Part shown: piece by piece, positions 49,817 through 61,993 of the stretch
Layout of the letters: every line of letters begins with the position of its first letter
Numbering within the stretch: the first letter of the stretch is position 1
NCBI GenBank assembly: GCA_963942565.1
Contig: OZ012688.1
Location: 27,435,346 to 27,499,345 of the forward strand
Length of the DNA: 64,000 nt
Source of the DNA: Maea johnstoni
Lineage: Eukaryota > Annelida > Polychaeta > Spionida > Magelonidae
Direction of reading: 5' to 3'
Notes under the pieces: generated by a model
Databases searched by the model: none
What the model saw: the letters and a program-made list of their open reading frames with translations, nothing else
Told to the model about the DNA's origin: nothing
Translations under genes and position numbers: made by a program

Positions 49817-50320
49817 GAGATGGATGACAATGATGATGATGAAGATGATGATAATAATGGTGATGATGAGAATGATCTTCATGATATAGAAGGTGTTAGT
49901 CGTGATTATTGTGATGATGATAATGATGATGATGAAGATGATGATAATAATGATTTTAATGATATAGAAGGTGTTGGTGGGGATTACTGTGACAATGATG
50001 AAGATTATAATTATGATGATGAGGATAAGATTGAAGATGATGGTGATGATGACTAAGATGACAATGATGAAAATGATGCTAAAGGATGAGGATGGAGATG
50101 ATGATGATGATAATAAATGAAGATTCTGATGGGGATGGCAGTAGTAATAATACTTATGTATTATGATGATGATGCTAACGATGAAGATGATGATGATGAT
50201 AATGATGATGATAATGATAGTGATAATGATGATTTCTTGTTGAGGCTGGTGTTTATAACATGAAGATGATTGTTATGTAATGGATGATGATGATGATGTT
50301 ATGGAAGAGGATGATTATAT
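49817..50320. repeat. Degenerate (GAT)n microsatellite
   Basis: GATGATGAAGATGATG tract. A 141-codon Asp-rich frame over its first part is a by-product of the repeat. Confidence 0.93.
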
Positions 50321-50559
50321 GGATAGTGGCCACTATCATTTTCCTTTTCTTTCTCATGTTGCGAGCACATTATAATAAAGTACAAGCATCACCTTTTTAC
50401 TTCAATCCACCTTAGCCTATGCAATAGCAGGACTAGCCGCAACTCAAGTTGCAATCTGTGCTGTAATATTGTGTTGGGAAGTTGTGATGAGCACATGGTT
50501 AAGAAACACATCACATTTTGCCTGGAGTTCACTTAAATACCTGTGCTAGATTAGTTGAC

Positions 50560-51070
50560 GTCGTTACATGCACTGTAATTGCTTGGCCTTTGCTACCGCC
50601 AGTACCTGCGCTACTTTGGACATCCATTCCGCCGTGCTCCGAGACGCTGGGTGCCGAACCTCATTTTCCACCAGGTGACATGTCTGATCTTCGGGGACGC
50701 TCGACGGGAACTTTATTAGTGATGTTTGAATAAGTGGATGGGGAATTTGCCTGCTTTTATGGCGCTTTGCAGTTAGTCTCCATGCTGGTACACAAAGGTG
50801 AAATGTAAAAAGCGGAAACGGCGGACCAGGGACTTGTTTCAATTTCTAACCCCTCGATGCCGGGGATGAAGCCGGCGAGCCTGCCTGTAAATTGCCCATA
50901 AGTAAGCGCGGGTCGGTCAATCTTGCTGCCAGTGATATCTCGGTAAACTAACTAACCAAGCAAAAACACTCCAGATTGTCTATTGATGCTGGCTGGCGCG
51001 GCCCTACTGTTTGCCCCTTGGTCAGGACGGTGAAAAACGCCGGCATTATCAGTGAATTAGGCTTGGAAAG
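50560..51070. other. GC-rich unique island
   Basis: Non-repetitive and relatively GC-rich (CGCCGTGCTCCGAGACGCTG, AAGCCGGCGAGCCTGCC). No coding support. Confidence 0.28.
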
Positions 51071-51159
51071 CCTCTCCACTGGGAGTCATTCCAGTTAAAT
51101 AATTTTCCTGAACTATTGGATGAAGAGGATGATAAAACTGCAGCGGGCCAGGCTGTGAG

Positions 51160-51169
51160 ATTGTGTGTG

Positions 51170-51202
<33 letters not shown>

Positions 51203-51300
51203 CTCTCTCTCTCTCTCCCCCAGTCTCTCTCTCTGTCTCTCTGTCTCTCTCTGTCTCTCTCTCTCTCTCCTCTCTCTCTCCAACACTTGCCTGTCTATGT
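51160..51300. repeat. (TG)n and (TC)n microsatellite at the gap edge
   Basis: GTGTGTGT then TCTCTCTC, ending AACACTTGCCTGTCTATGT before the N gap. Confidence 0.95.
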
Positions 51301-51500
51301 NNNNNNNNNNNNNNNNNNNNNNNNNNNNNNNNNNNNNNNNNNNNNNNNNNNNNNNNNNNNNNNNNNNNNNNNNNNNNNNNNNNNNNNNNNNNNNNNNNNN
51401 NNNNNNNNNNNNNNNNNNNNNNNNNNNNNNNNNNNNNNNNNNNNNNNNNNNNNNNNNNNNNNNNNNNNNNNNNNNNNNNNNNNNNNNNNNNNNNNNNNNN
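51301..51500. other. Assembly gap, 200 N
   Basis: Second fixed 200-base gap. The left side ends in (TG)n and (TC)n microsatellite (51160-51300). The right side starts with the outer end of the palindrome. Confidence 0.99.
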
Positions 51501-52052
51501 TTTATTTCTTATTTTCTTGTGACATGGAAGTCCATTGCAAAGAAGAGTGAAATTGATTGTTATTTCAAGTAGTTCTTTCGCACAATGTTTTGATCATAAA
51601 ATTGAAACTTAAGTTATAACCTGTGTAGTGAGAATAGATTTCATTTTGTCACTCTTATTCTTATTCTTATTTATACTCTTATTCTCTGGTAAGCAATAGT
51701 TTATAAAGTAGCTGTCAAACTTGCACTTGAGATGATAGGTCCCCCACCCACCCAGGAAGTCCACACAGACAGACAGCCTACTCAGCACTGCCGACGCTGA
51801 AATGCAACACGACCAGCACAGGCGGCCAGAGAGAGTTTTTGAAAGATGACAACTGAAGTCGAAATGATGCATTCAAGATTTAACGAGAGGGAAGGGAGAT
51901 TGTTTCCCAAGCACAAAATTTTGGTCCAGCCCTCTCGCAGCATGAGTCCGGCCCACACACAGGATGATTGATAGCTGGCTATGGTAACTTTCATAAATCA
52001 AAAACAGGCATGGCGGAGACGGGAGAGGAGGAGGGGGAGAATAAACACTCAC

Positions 52053-52094
52053 CGCTATGGAGATGTTGGAGCCAGACTGTGCGTCCTCATCAAC
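52053..52094 (-). pseudogene. Inverted copy of the 42-base SOWAH micro-exon
   Basis: Mirror of 59964-60005 with the same TTTTTCAG acceptor and GTGAGT donor on the minus strand. No inverted copy of the ankyrin exon exists, because the left arm stops at the N gap at 51500 before reaching the equivalent of 63192. Confidence 0.78.
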
Positions 52095-52250
52095 CTGAAA
52101 AACAAACAATCAAACTTTCTTAGTATACTGCATCACTGCACAGAAAAAAGATACATTGTAGATACATATCTGGCTTGCCTAAAGATAATGCTTATAATGC
52201 ATATTTAGCTTTTAAACTGTTCTATTTTAGATAAATAGCAAGTATTTCAT

Positions 52251-52460
52251 ATGAAAATGATGATAGATGATGATGATGATGACGATACTGATGATGATGA
52301 TGATGATGGTAATGATGATGATGATGATGATGACGATGATAGTGATGATGATGATGATATCAATGATTATGATGATGATAGTGATGATGATGATGATGAT
52401 AATGATAGTGATGATGATAGTGATGATGATGATATCAATGACAACGACGGTGATGATGAC

Positions 52461-52516
<56 letters not shown>

Positions 52517-52690
52517 CGACGATGATGATGACGATGCTAAGGAGAAGGAAGATAATAATGATGACAGTATGTCAAGGTATGACCATGAAGAATGAGATAA
52601 TAGTGTCGGATAAAAATCACTGGTAAAAAACTCATCTTTAGATGATGATAAAGATGATGATAAAGATGATAATGATCATCATGATGAACA
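52251..52690. repeat. (GAT)n microsatellite, left palindrome arm
   Basis: Mirror of 59368-59807. It differs by a two-base AT near 52273. Confidence 0.95.
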
Positions 52691-53939
52691 AAAAGTTAGT
52701 GATGATGACGCAGATGGAAAATTGAAAGCTGGTCTCAGGAGGCGAATTATGAATAATAGATACCTCAAATACTGGGGATACTTCTATTAAAGCAATGGAG
52801 GTCCGAGCATTATCTGAAAAGATTTGGTGATCTCGTGTTCTTATCTATGTCATACAAAGAAACTCCTCGAATCTTCCATTTACGAAATCCCGGCGGGAAT
52901 TTCTGCGAGCTTCCTGCTCGCATTCTCTGGACACTTGTAGAAAATGTTTCTACACACTTGCTGTGTTAATATTTTAGCGCTACTAATACGTGTGGTGGCA
53001 GGGGGCAGCACGGTCAACGAGCAAGCCGCCATGTCTAATGGATCCCTCTATCGGAAATCCCCCCTCGGGGAGCGCGGCAGACATATTTTTGAACAAGCCT
53101 CTTGAGCTGGGCTACTAGTTCAACATTTGAAAGCATGAGTAGGGAAACATTCCACACATGTAGGGATTACATAGGCATTGGTGAAACATGGCATTGGCAA
53201 GAAAAACAATCCCCTAAACCTTACGTTTTTGAAGGTTGACTTCAGGAATCTTAGTTTTAGGTGTACATGGAAATAAGTGTCATTGAACCCGCTGCAAATT
53301 TTGTTAACGATAAATCCTTTCCGTATCATAGGAATTTTAGACATACTTTCTGATAATATGAAATTCATAAAAAGCAAAGTTGGCAGTTGAGGTCACATGA
53401 CATCTTATCTTTTTAGATGATACTATATTCTAGTGTAACGCAGGGGCAGATCTAAAGGGTGGGGGGGGGGGGGTTCAGGGGGTCACACTGTCACCCTTTC
53501 ATTTGAGGCCTTTTGCACCACCACATCCCCAGTGGTAACATTTGGAACTATAATTTGGAGTTCTGAATTGCAATTATGATTTAAGATAAAGGTATATAAA
53601 CTGTTGTCCTTGCCATGACCAGTATATAAAGAATGAATGACCTTTTGAACATTAACAGCATTAAGTAAGTGGCTCGACAAGTGGTCAACCCCTGAACTTA
53701 CACCTTCAACCACCTGGTGGTAACCCGCAAAACTAAGTGTGACCCGCCCTCGATTACAAAATCCTGAATCCAGAAAAATAAATAAATCACAAATAAATTA
53801 AATAAAAATACTATTTCATACATTTTTCTGGCATGCAATTTCTTTTCTAATGTAAAGTGCTACCTCTTTATCACACTATCCAGGAATATGGGCCCTAATG
53901 GGTTAATGTGTGATCAGCTCCCTCTATTGGCCGTTAGTG

Positions 53940-54425
53940 AAGCTGAATGCCGCAGCATCGCCTGCATTGCGTGAATCAGACCCACTCTACATTGTATCCC
54001 CATGTTCATCTTTCTGCTCGACTAGCGACCGCTGGTGTCGGCCGCCGCTGAGCATTAGCACCGCCTGCCAAAGGTGAGTGTTCCAGCAACACTTAAGTGT
54101 TTTCACGGTGTTCGTGCGCAAGTGTTGCCTCCACCCTAAAGTCAGGAAATGAACCCGATCGAGCGAGAACCCCGATAAAGAACCGCTCACCCCCGCCCTT
54201 TGACCCGTGAGAAACGGTGCCAATCCATTTCATATCTGCCCTTTCATTTTGCATTTTTCTCGCTTTGGCAAGTTTGGGGGCATTAAATAAGTGTCGGTGG
54301 CAGCTTGCCGCCAGCCCATTTGACCTCCCACCGATCGCCCGGTGGCCAGCGTGTAAAACTTGCTCGCTGTTTAATGAAGCCGAAACTTCATAAATGCTAC
54401 ACACGCGAGCCGATCCACATGCAAT
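53940..54425. other. GC-rich unique island, left arm (mirrored at 57630-58115)
   Basis: CpG-containing, non-repetitive block beside exon 2. Contains CAACACTTAAGTGTTT, a palindrome with the TTAAGTG core recognised by NK2-class homeodomain proteins. It could be a conserved intronic regulatory element. The match is a single site. Confidence 0.3.
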
Positions 54426-54429
54426 TTCA

Positions 54430-54646
54430 TTAACCCTTATAATGCTGCTTGTGGCTAATTTGGCCAATACAAAATGATGCAAAAAAACCCGAAAAATCAC
54501 TGAAACCCTGGCATATGGGTACTCATCTGAGAGAACTCAGCGAGAGCTTTCTAATGAATACCAACATGACAGGGTTTGAATGGTTTTCATATTTATTGCG
54601 TTTTTGTGCTTCGGACGAAAGTAGCCTCAGCATTGGAAGGGGTTAA
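54430..54646 (+). mobile_element. TTAA-type MITE, first family, left-arm copy
   Basis: Mirror of 57411-57625. Two of the arm-to-arm indels fall in it (A7 against T6, G4 against C3). Confidence 0.92.
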
Positions 54647-54677
54647 CAATTCAGCAGACAGTAATATTATGCCGTAC

Positions 54678-54842
54678 CTCGTCTTTATTCCTGCTGATCT
54701 GCGACATCATCTTGGTCTGGTTGAGATCGCTCTCTGATTGGATCTTGTTCAGGTGCCGAGCGCGGTCCATAACGCTCATGTTTTTATCGTCCTCCTCCTC
54801 GTCTTCCTTCGGCTCTTCCTCGTGGCCATCCTCAGCAGACAC
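54678..54842 (-). pseudogene. Inverted copy of SOWAH exon 2 in the left palindrome arm
   Basis: Exact mirror of the exon at 57215-57379: the same 55 codons on the minus strand with the same ACAG acceptor and GTACGG donor. It points away from the rest of the gene, so it cannot join the 15505-16014 exon in normal splicing. The open frame is undamaged. That suggests either an assembly fold-back or an extremely recent inverted duplication rather than an old pseudogene. Confidence 0.8.
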
Positions 54843-54944
54843 CTGTAACGGACAAGGTAAACAATCAGAAACACATAGATGTACAAACAATTCACAATAC
54901 AATATGTACAGAAATATCACACTAAGAAATCATCACAGTCATCG

Positions 54945-54982
54945 TCTTAGCCAGAAGGGCTTCTGGGCATTATTTTTCAATA
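54945..54982 (+). mobile_element. GTCTTAGCCAG-family MITE, left-end fragment (mirrored at 57075-57112)
   Basis: CATCGTCTTAGCCAGAAGGG then TCTGGGCATTATTT. Only the terminal ~38 bases remain. Confidence 0.6.
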
Positions 54983-55390
54983 TTTCCAGAATTTATGTCA
55001 GTTAGAATACAACCTATGTCTTTCTTCAAATATCTTTACAAGTGTAATTCTATATGGCCTAAAGAGAAACCTGTTTGTTTCCTGTAACCTGACCCTAAAA
55101 AGTTTTTTCTCAAAAAAATCCCTACCCAAAAGAAGCAACATAAGACATGCAAGAAAAAAATAATAATCCAAAAGATTTCTTTACGGTCAGTGGTACGCTT
55201 CATAATTCGATTTTCGTTTTGTGTTTTACAAATTGAAAATCCAATTTCGACCCCAAATTCGTTTTTTCCATTTTTATTTTCCATTTTGAAAAACGAAAAT
55301 CGAAGACGATGTTCGTTATTCAATTTTCCTTTGCAGTTTTGAAAAACGAAAATCGAGCTTAAAATCATTTACCACTTCATAATTCAATAT

Positions 55391-56667
55391 TCTATCTATC
55401 TAGATATCTACCTATCTATCTATATATCTATCTATCTAGATATCTATCTACCTATATATCTATCTATCTAGATATCTATCTATATATCTATCTATATATC
55501 TATCTATCTAAATATCTATCTATCTAAATATCTATCTATCTATCTATCTAGATATCTATCTAAATATCTATCTAGATATCTAGATATCTATCTAGATATC
55601 TATATATCTATCTATCTAAATATCTATCTATCTATCTATCTAGATATCTATCTAAATATCTATCTAGATATCTATCTAGATATCTATCTAGATATCTATC
55701 TAGATATCTATCTAGATATGTAGATATCTATCTAGATATTTATCTAGATATCTATCTAGATATCTATCTAGATATCTATCTAGATATCTAGATATCTAGC
55801 TAGATATCTAGATAACTATCTAGATATCTTTCTATTTAGATATCTATCTAGATATCTATCTACCTATATATCCAGATATCTAGATATCTAGCTTGATATC
55901 TAGATAGATAGATATCTAGATAGATAGACAGATAGATAGATATCTAGATAGATAGATATCTAGATAGATAGATAAATAGATAGATATACATATAGAGATG
56001 AATATGTATATATATATATAAACATATAATATATGTTTATATATATATATACATATTCATCTCTATATGTATATCTATCTATTTATCTATCTATCTAGAT
56101 ATCTATCTATCTAGATATCTATCTATCTGTCTATCTATCTAGATATCTATCTATCTAGATATCAAGCTAGATATCTAGATATCTGGATATATAGGTAGAT
56201 AGATATCTAGATAGATATCTAAATAGAAAGATATCTAGATAGTTATCTAGATATCTAGCTAGATATCTAGATATCTAGATAGATATCTAGATAGATATCT
56301 AGATAGATATCTAGATAAATATCTAGATAGATATCTACATATCTAGATAGATATCTAGATAGATATCTAGATAGATATCTAGATAGATATCTAGATAGAT
56401 ATTTAGATAGATATCTAGATAGATAGATAGATAGATATTTAGATAGATAGATATATAGATATCTAGATAGATATCTAGATATCTAGATAGATATTTAGAT
56501 AGATATCTAGATAGATAGATAGATAGATATTTAGATAGATAGATATTTAGATAGATAGATATATAGATAGATATATAGATAGATATCTAGATAGATAGAT
56601 ATATAGGTAGATAGATATCTAGATAGATAGATATATAGATAGATAGGTAGATATCTAGATAGATAGA
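55391..56667. repeat. TCTA/TAGA/GATATCTA array spanning the palindrome centre
   Basis: About 1.28 kb of irregular TCTA, TCTAGATA and (TA)n units. The left half runs as TCTA, the right half as TAGA, and they meet at the palindromic core AACATATAATATATGTT around 56029. The irregular order of variants (for example AGCTTGATATC at 55890 against ATCAAGCT at 56163) is preserved in mirror image with no net length change. Confidence 0.93.
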
Positions 56668-57214
56668 ATATTGAATTATGAAGTGGTAAATGATTTTAAG
56701 CTCGATTTTCGTTTTTCAAAACTGCAAAGGAAAATTGAATAACGAACATCGTCTTCGATTTTCGTTTTTCAAAATGGAAAATAAAAATGGAAAAACGAAT
56801 TTGGGGTCGAAATTGGATTTTCAATTTGTAAAACACAAAACGAAAATCGAATTATGAAGCGTACCACTGACCGTAAAGAAATCTTTTGGATTATTATTTT
56901 TTTCTTGCATGTCTTATGTTGCTTCTTTTGGGTAGGGATTTTTTTGAGAAAAAACTTTTTAGGGTCAGGTTACAGGAAACAAACAGGTTTCTCTTTAGGC
57001 CATATAGAATTACACTTGTAAAGATATTTGAAGAAAGACATAGGTTGTATTCTAACTGACATAAATTCTGGAAATATTGAAAAATAATGCCCAGAAGCCC
57101 TTCTGGCTAAGACGATGACTGTGATGATTTCTTAGTGTGATATTTCTGTACATATTGTATTGTGAATTGTTTGTACATCTATGTGTTTCTGATTGTTTAC
57201 CTTGTCCGTTACAG

Positions 57215-57379
57215 GTGTCTGCTGAGGATGGCCACGAGGAAGAGCCGAAGGAAGACGAGGAGGAGGACGATAAAAACATGAGCGTTATGGACCGCGCTCG
57301 GCACCTGAACAAGATCCAATCAGAGAGCGATCTCAACCAGACCAAGATGATGTCGCAGATCAGCAGGAATAAAGACGAG
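57215..57379 (+). CDS. SOWAH-family ankyrin protein, acidic linker exon
   Basis: Exon of 165 bases (55 codons, phase 0 at both ends). The acceptor is GTCCGTTACAG. The donor GTACGG is weaker than those of the other exons. The first ~20 residues are strongly acidic (EDGHEEEPKEDEEEDD). They are followed by KNMSVMDRARHLNKIQSESD and a Gln/Met/Lys-rich segment that is probably helical. It joins in frame to the exon ending at 16014 and to the one starting at 59964. It lies in the right arm of the 51501-60557 palindrome, so an inverted copy exists at 54678-54842. This copy is in the orientation of the rest of the gene, so I treat it as the functional one. A TTAA-type MITE (57411-57625) sits only about 30 bases beyond the donor. 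Confidence 0.85.
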
Positions 57380-57410
57380 GTACGGCATAATATTACTGTC
57401 TGCTGAATTG

Positions 57411-57625
57411 TTAACCCTTCCAATGCTGAGGCTACTTTCGTCCGAAGCACAAAAACGCAATAAATATGAAAACCATTCAAACCCTGTCATGTTGGTATTC
57501 ATTAGAAAGCTCTCGCTGAGTTCTCTCAGATGAGTACCCATATGCCAGGGTTTCAGTGATTTTTCGGGTTTTTTGCATCATTTTGTATTGGCCAAATTAG
57601 CCACAAGCAGCATTATAAGGGTTAA
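57411..57625 (-). mobile_element. TTAA-type MITE, first family, right-arm copy
   Basis: TTAACCCTTCCAATGCTGAG to GCATTATAAGGGTTAA, 215 bases, lying 31 bases downstream of SOWAH exon 2. Confidence 0.92.
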
Positions 57626-59367
57626 TGAAATTGCATGTGGATCGGCTCGCGTGTGTAGCATTTATGAAGTTTCGGCTTCATTAAACAGCGAGCAAGTTTT
57701 ACACGCTGGCCACCGGGCGATCGGTGGGAGGTCAAATGGGCTGGCGGCAAGCTGCCACCGACACTTATTTAATGCCCCCAAACTTGCCAAAGCGAGAAAA
57801 ATGCAAAATGAAAGGGCAGATATGAAATGGATTGGCACCGTTTCTCACGGGTCAAAGGGCGGGGGTGAGCGGTTCTTTATCGGGGTTCTCGCTCGATCGG
57901 GTTCATTTCCTGACTTTAGGGTGGAGGCAACACTTGCGCACGAACACCGTGAAAACACTTAAGTGTTGCTGGAACACTCACCTTTGGCAGGCGGTGCTAA
58001 TGCTCAGCGGCGGCCGACACCAGCGGTCGCTAGTCGAGCAGAAAGATGAACATGGGGATACAATGTAGAGTGGGTCTGATTCACGCAATGCAGGCGATGC
58101 TGCGGCATTCAGCTTCACTAACGGCCAATAGAGGGAGCTGATCACACATTAACCCATTAGGGCCCATATTCCTGGATAGTGTGATAAAGAGGTAGCACTT
58201 TACATTAGAAAAGAAATTGCATGCCAGAAAAATGTATGAAATAGTATTTTTATTTAATTTATTTGTGATTTATTTATTTTTCTGGATTCAGGATTTTGTA
58301 ATCGAGGGCGGGTCACACTTAGTTTTGCGGGTTACCACCAGGTGGTTGAAGGTGTAAGTTCAGGGGTTGACCACTTGTCGAGCCACTTACTTAATGCTGT
58401 TAATGTTCAAAAGGTCATTCATTCTTTATATACTGGTCATGGCAAGGACAACAGTTTATATACCTTTATCTTAAATCATAATTGCAATTCAGAACTCCAA
58501 ATTATAGTTCCAAATGTTACCACTGGGGATGTGGTGGTGCAAAAGGCCTCAAATGAAAGGGTGACAGTGTGACCCCCTGAACCCCCCCCCCCCCACCCTT
58601 TAGATCTGCCCCTGCGTTACACTAGAATATAGTATCATCTAAAAAGATAAGATGTCATGTGACCTCAACTGCCAACTTTGCTTTTTATGAATTTCATATT
58701 ATCAGAAAGTATGTCTAAAATTCCTATGATACGGAAAGGATTTATCGTTAACAAAATTTGCAGCGGGTTCAATGACACTTATTTCCATGTACACCTAAAA
58801 CTAAGATTCCTGAAGTCAACCTTCAAAAAACGTAAGGTTTAGGGGATTGTTTTTCTTGCCAATGCCATGTTTCACCAATGCCTATGTAATCCCTACATGT
58901 GTGGAATGTTTCCCTACTCATGCTTTCAAATGTTGAACTAGTAGCCCAGCTCAAGAGGCTTGTTCAAAAATATGTCTGCCGCGCTCCCCGAGGGGGGATT
59001 TCCGATAGAGGGATCCATTAGACATGGCGGCTTGCTCGTTGACCGTGCTGCCCCCTGCCACCACACGTATTAGTAGCGCTAAAATATTAACACAGCAAGT
59101 GTGTAGAAACATTTTCTACAAGTGTCCAGAGAATGCGAGCAGGAAGCTCGCAGAAATTCCCGCCGGGATTTCGTAAATGGAAGATTCGAGGAGTTTCTTT
59201 GTATGACATAGATAAGAACACGAGATCACCAAATCTTTTCAGATAATGCTCGGACCTCCATTGCTTTAATAGAAGTATCCCCAGTATTTGAGGTATCTAT
59301 TATTCATAATTCGCCTCCTGAGACCAGCTTTCAATTTTCCATCTGCGTCATCATCACTAACTTTTTG

Positions 59368-59539
59368 TTCATCATGATGATCATTATCATCTTTATCATC
59401 ATCTTTATCATCATCTAAAGATGAGTTTTTTACCAGTGATTTTTATCCGACACTATTATCTCATTCTTCATGGTCATACCTTGACATACTGTCATCATTA
59501 TTATCTTCCTTCTCCTTAGCATCGTCATCATCATCGTCG

Positions 59540-59595
<56 letters not shown>

Positions 59596-59807
59596 GTCAT
59601 CATCACCGTCGTTGTCATTGATATCATCATCATCACTATCATCATCACTATCATTATCATCATCATCATCATCACTATCATCATCATAATCATTGATATC
59701 ATCATCATCATCACTATCATCGTCATCATCATCATCATCATCATTACCATCATCATCATCATCATCAGTATCGTCATCATCATCATCATCATTATCATCA
59801 TTTTCAT
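59368..59807. repeat. (ATC)n microsatellite, right palindrome arm
   Basis: Mirror of 52251-52690, ~150 bases upstream of the micro-exon. Confidence 0.95.
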
Positions 59808-59963
59808 ATGAAATACTTGCTATTTATCTAAAATAGAACAGTTTAAAAGCTAAATATGCATTATAAGCATTATCTTTAGGCAAGCCAGATATGTATCTAC
59901 AATGTATCTTTTTTCTGTGCAGTGATGCAGTATACTAAGAAAGTTTGATTGTTTGTTTTTCAG

Positions 59964-60005
59964 GTTGATGAGGACGCACAGTCTGGCTCCAACATCTCCA
60001 TAGCG
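59964..60005 (+). CDS. SOWAH-family ankyrin protein, 42-base micro-exon
   Basis: Very short exon of 14 codons, VDEDAQSGSNISIA, phase 0 at both ends. The acceptor is strong (GTTTGTTTTTCAG) and the donor is consensus GTGAGT. Ending in ISIA, it leads directly into LDAIDKEW of the next exon, which is the usual SOWAH linker-to-ankyrin junction. The support is splice signals, phase and continuity, because 14 residues are too few for a homology call alone. It lies in the right arm of the palindrome, and the mirror copy is at 52053-52094. Because it is a multiple of three and very short, it could be skipped without changing the frame. Confidence 0.75.
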
Positions 60006-60889
60006 GTGAGTGTTTATTCTCCCCCTCCTCCTCTCCCGTCTCCGCCATGCCTGTTTTTGATTTATGAAAGTTACCATAGCCAGCTATCAATCATCCTGTG
60101 TGTGGGCCGGACTCATGCTGCGAGAGGGCTGGACCAAAATTTTGTGCTTGGGAAACAATCTCCCTTCCCTCTCGTTAAATCTTGAATGCATCATTTCGAC
60201 TTCAGTTGTCATCTTTCAAAAACTCTCTCTGGCCGCCTGTGCTGGTCGTGTTGCATTTCAGCGTCGGCAGTGCTGAGTAGGCTGTCTGTCTGTGTGGACT
60301 TCCTGGGTGGGTGGGGGACCTATCATCTCAAGTGCAAGTTTGACAGCTACTTTATAAACTATTGCTTACCAGAGAATAAGAGTATAAATAAGAATAAGAA
60401 TAAGAGTGACAAAATGAAATCTATTCTCACTACACAGGTTATAACTTAAGTTTCAATTTTATGATCAAAACATTGTGCGAAAGAACTACTTGAAATAACA
60501 ATCAATTTCACTCTTCTTTGCAATGGACTTCCATGTCACAAGAAAATAAGAAATAAATGTTAAATTTTGATGATGATAAAGTCTACAGGAAATAAGAAAT
60601 TGCTTGTTTTAAATAATGTACTGTTTCCCATCATGAAACTAGGATATCGATTACAGACTAACATTGTGTGTAATTATTTAGTGACCACCCTATAATGTAC
60701 TTGTCTAGATAGTTTTGATTGACAGTTGAAATTCCAAATACGAGCCCATGGGGCTATCAAGTTATCAAAGAATAGGAATCAGGTCAGAGGTCACAGTTAT
60801 TATCAGCTTTTACAGACACGCTGTCTTTGTACTTAGGTTTGTTCCTCTTAAAAAGGGGAGGGAAGAGGGGGTTACCAGAGGAAATTTTG

Positions 60890-61070
60890 CCGCCCCCCCC
60901 CCCACCCTAATTCTGAAAACCCACGACCCCCTCCCTCTTTTGCAATTCTGAATTCAATTTTCCTCTTTTTTACAATGCCCCCCCTCCCCCGAATTCTGAA
61001 TACCCAGTGTCCCCCCCTTGGAATTCTGAATTATTTTCCAGTCCACCACCCCCCCCCCCCCCCCCCCTTC
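60890..61070. repeat. C-run-rich sequence
   Basis: Repeated units of AATTCTGAA with adjoining C runs (CGCCCCCCCCCC, GCCCCCCCTCCCCC, CCACCCCC...). The last run exceeds 20 C. Confidence 0.85.
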
Positions 61071-61465
61071 CCCCACACCACTTTAAAAAATGGATCAGCC
61101 CTTATGCGGAGGCAGGGAGCACCATACTGTAGTTGTCATGGTTGTTTTTGAGTTTGAGTGGCAGTTGTCTGATTGAGCAGTATAAGTGCAGCGGGCTATG
61201 GGGGTTAAGTGACACACTTGCCTGTAGGGGAATAGTAGACTCATAATTAGACCTGATCAGGCGCGATCACATTCCACCATCAAATATGCCTCTCAATCAA
61301 AGGTCCATGAAATAAACAATGCTGCTGTTCTTAGTACTACGCCTCCTCTCTGTTACACTCCTTCACTCTCAGCTGACATTCCTGACAAGAAATGGGACAT
61401 GCAAGCCACCACTTCTGTAAGTGACATTTTTAGAGTGAAAAAGAGTGGATGTGGTAAGATGTCCA

Positions 61466-61848
<383 letters not shown>

Positions 61849-61993
61849 GTATATTGTCTGAAGGGGGTGAGGATTTTAGTCCTGTACAAGTTTTAGAAAG
61901 CTTTTGTAAAGAAATATTCATTTAAGTAGGTATGATGTCTTAGGTTCCACGTTATTTTTAAAGCAAGTGGCACAGTTCATGCTTGGCTAAGAT

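Larger units (their letters stand above)
51501..56028. repeat. Left arm of a ~9.06 kb near-perfect palindrome
   Basis: Reading outward from base 56029, this arm is the reverse complement of 56030-60557. Paired positions sum to 112058 at the centre and again at the outer end (51501 pairs with 60557). I found five small indels: T6 against A5 near 55262, G4 against C3 near 54640, A7 against T6 near 54481, T5 against A6 near 53227, and a two-base AT difference near 52273. I saw no substitution in spot checks, but I did not align every base. The arm begins exactly where the 200-base N gap ends. Confidence 0.95.
57380..59963 (+). other. SOWAH intron between exon 2 and the micro-exon
   Basis: GTACGG to TTTTTCAG, 2.58 kb. 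It contains a TTAA MITE (57411-57625), a GC-rich unique block (57640-58140), a 13-base C run at 58582-58594, a second GC-rich block (58970-59200) and a (ATC)n tract (59368-59807). All of it is mirrored in the left arm. Confidence 0.75.
56030..60557. repeat. Right arm of the ~9.06 kb near-perfect palindrome
   Basis: Mirror of 51501-56028. It holds SOWAH exons 2 and 3 in gene orientation, a TTAA MITE, a (GAT)n tract and half of the central TCTA array. Sequence continues without a break past 60557 towards the ankyrin exon, so this arm is the one anchored to the rest of the locus. Confidence 0.95.

Noticed and set aside
55036-55368. 110-codon minus-strand frame in the left palindrome arm
   Set aside because: A single-base homopolymer difference closes it in the mirrored arm, and the sequence consists of GAAAA/TTTTC-rich inverted repeats. 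No homology.
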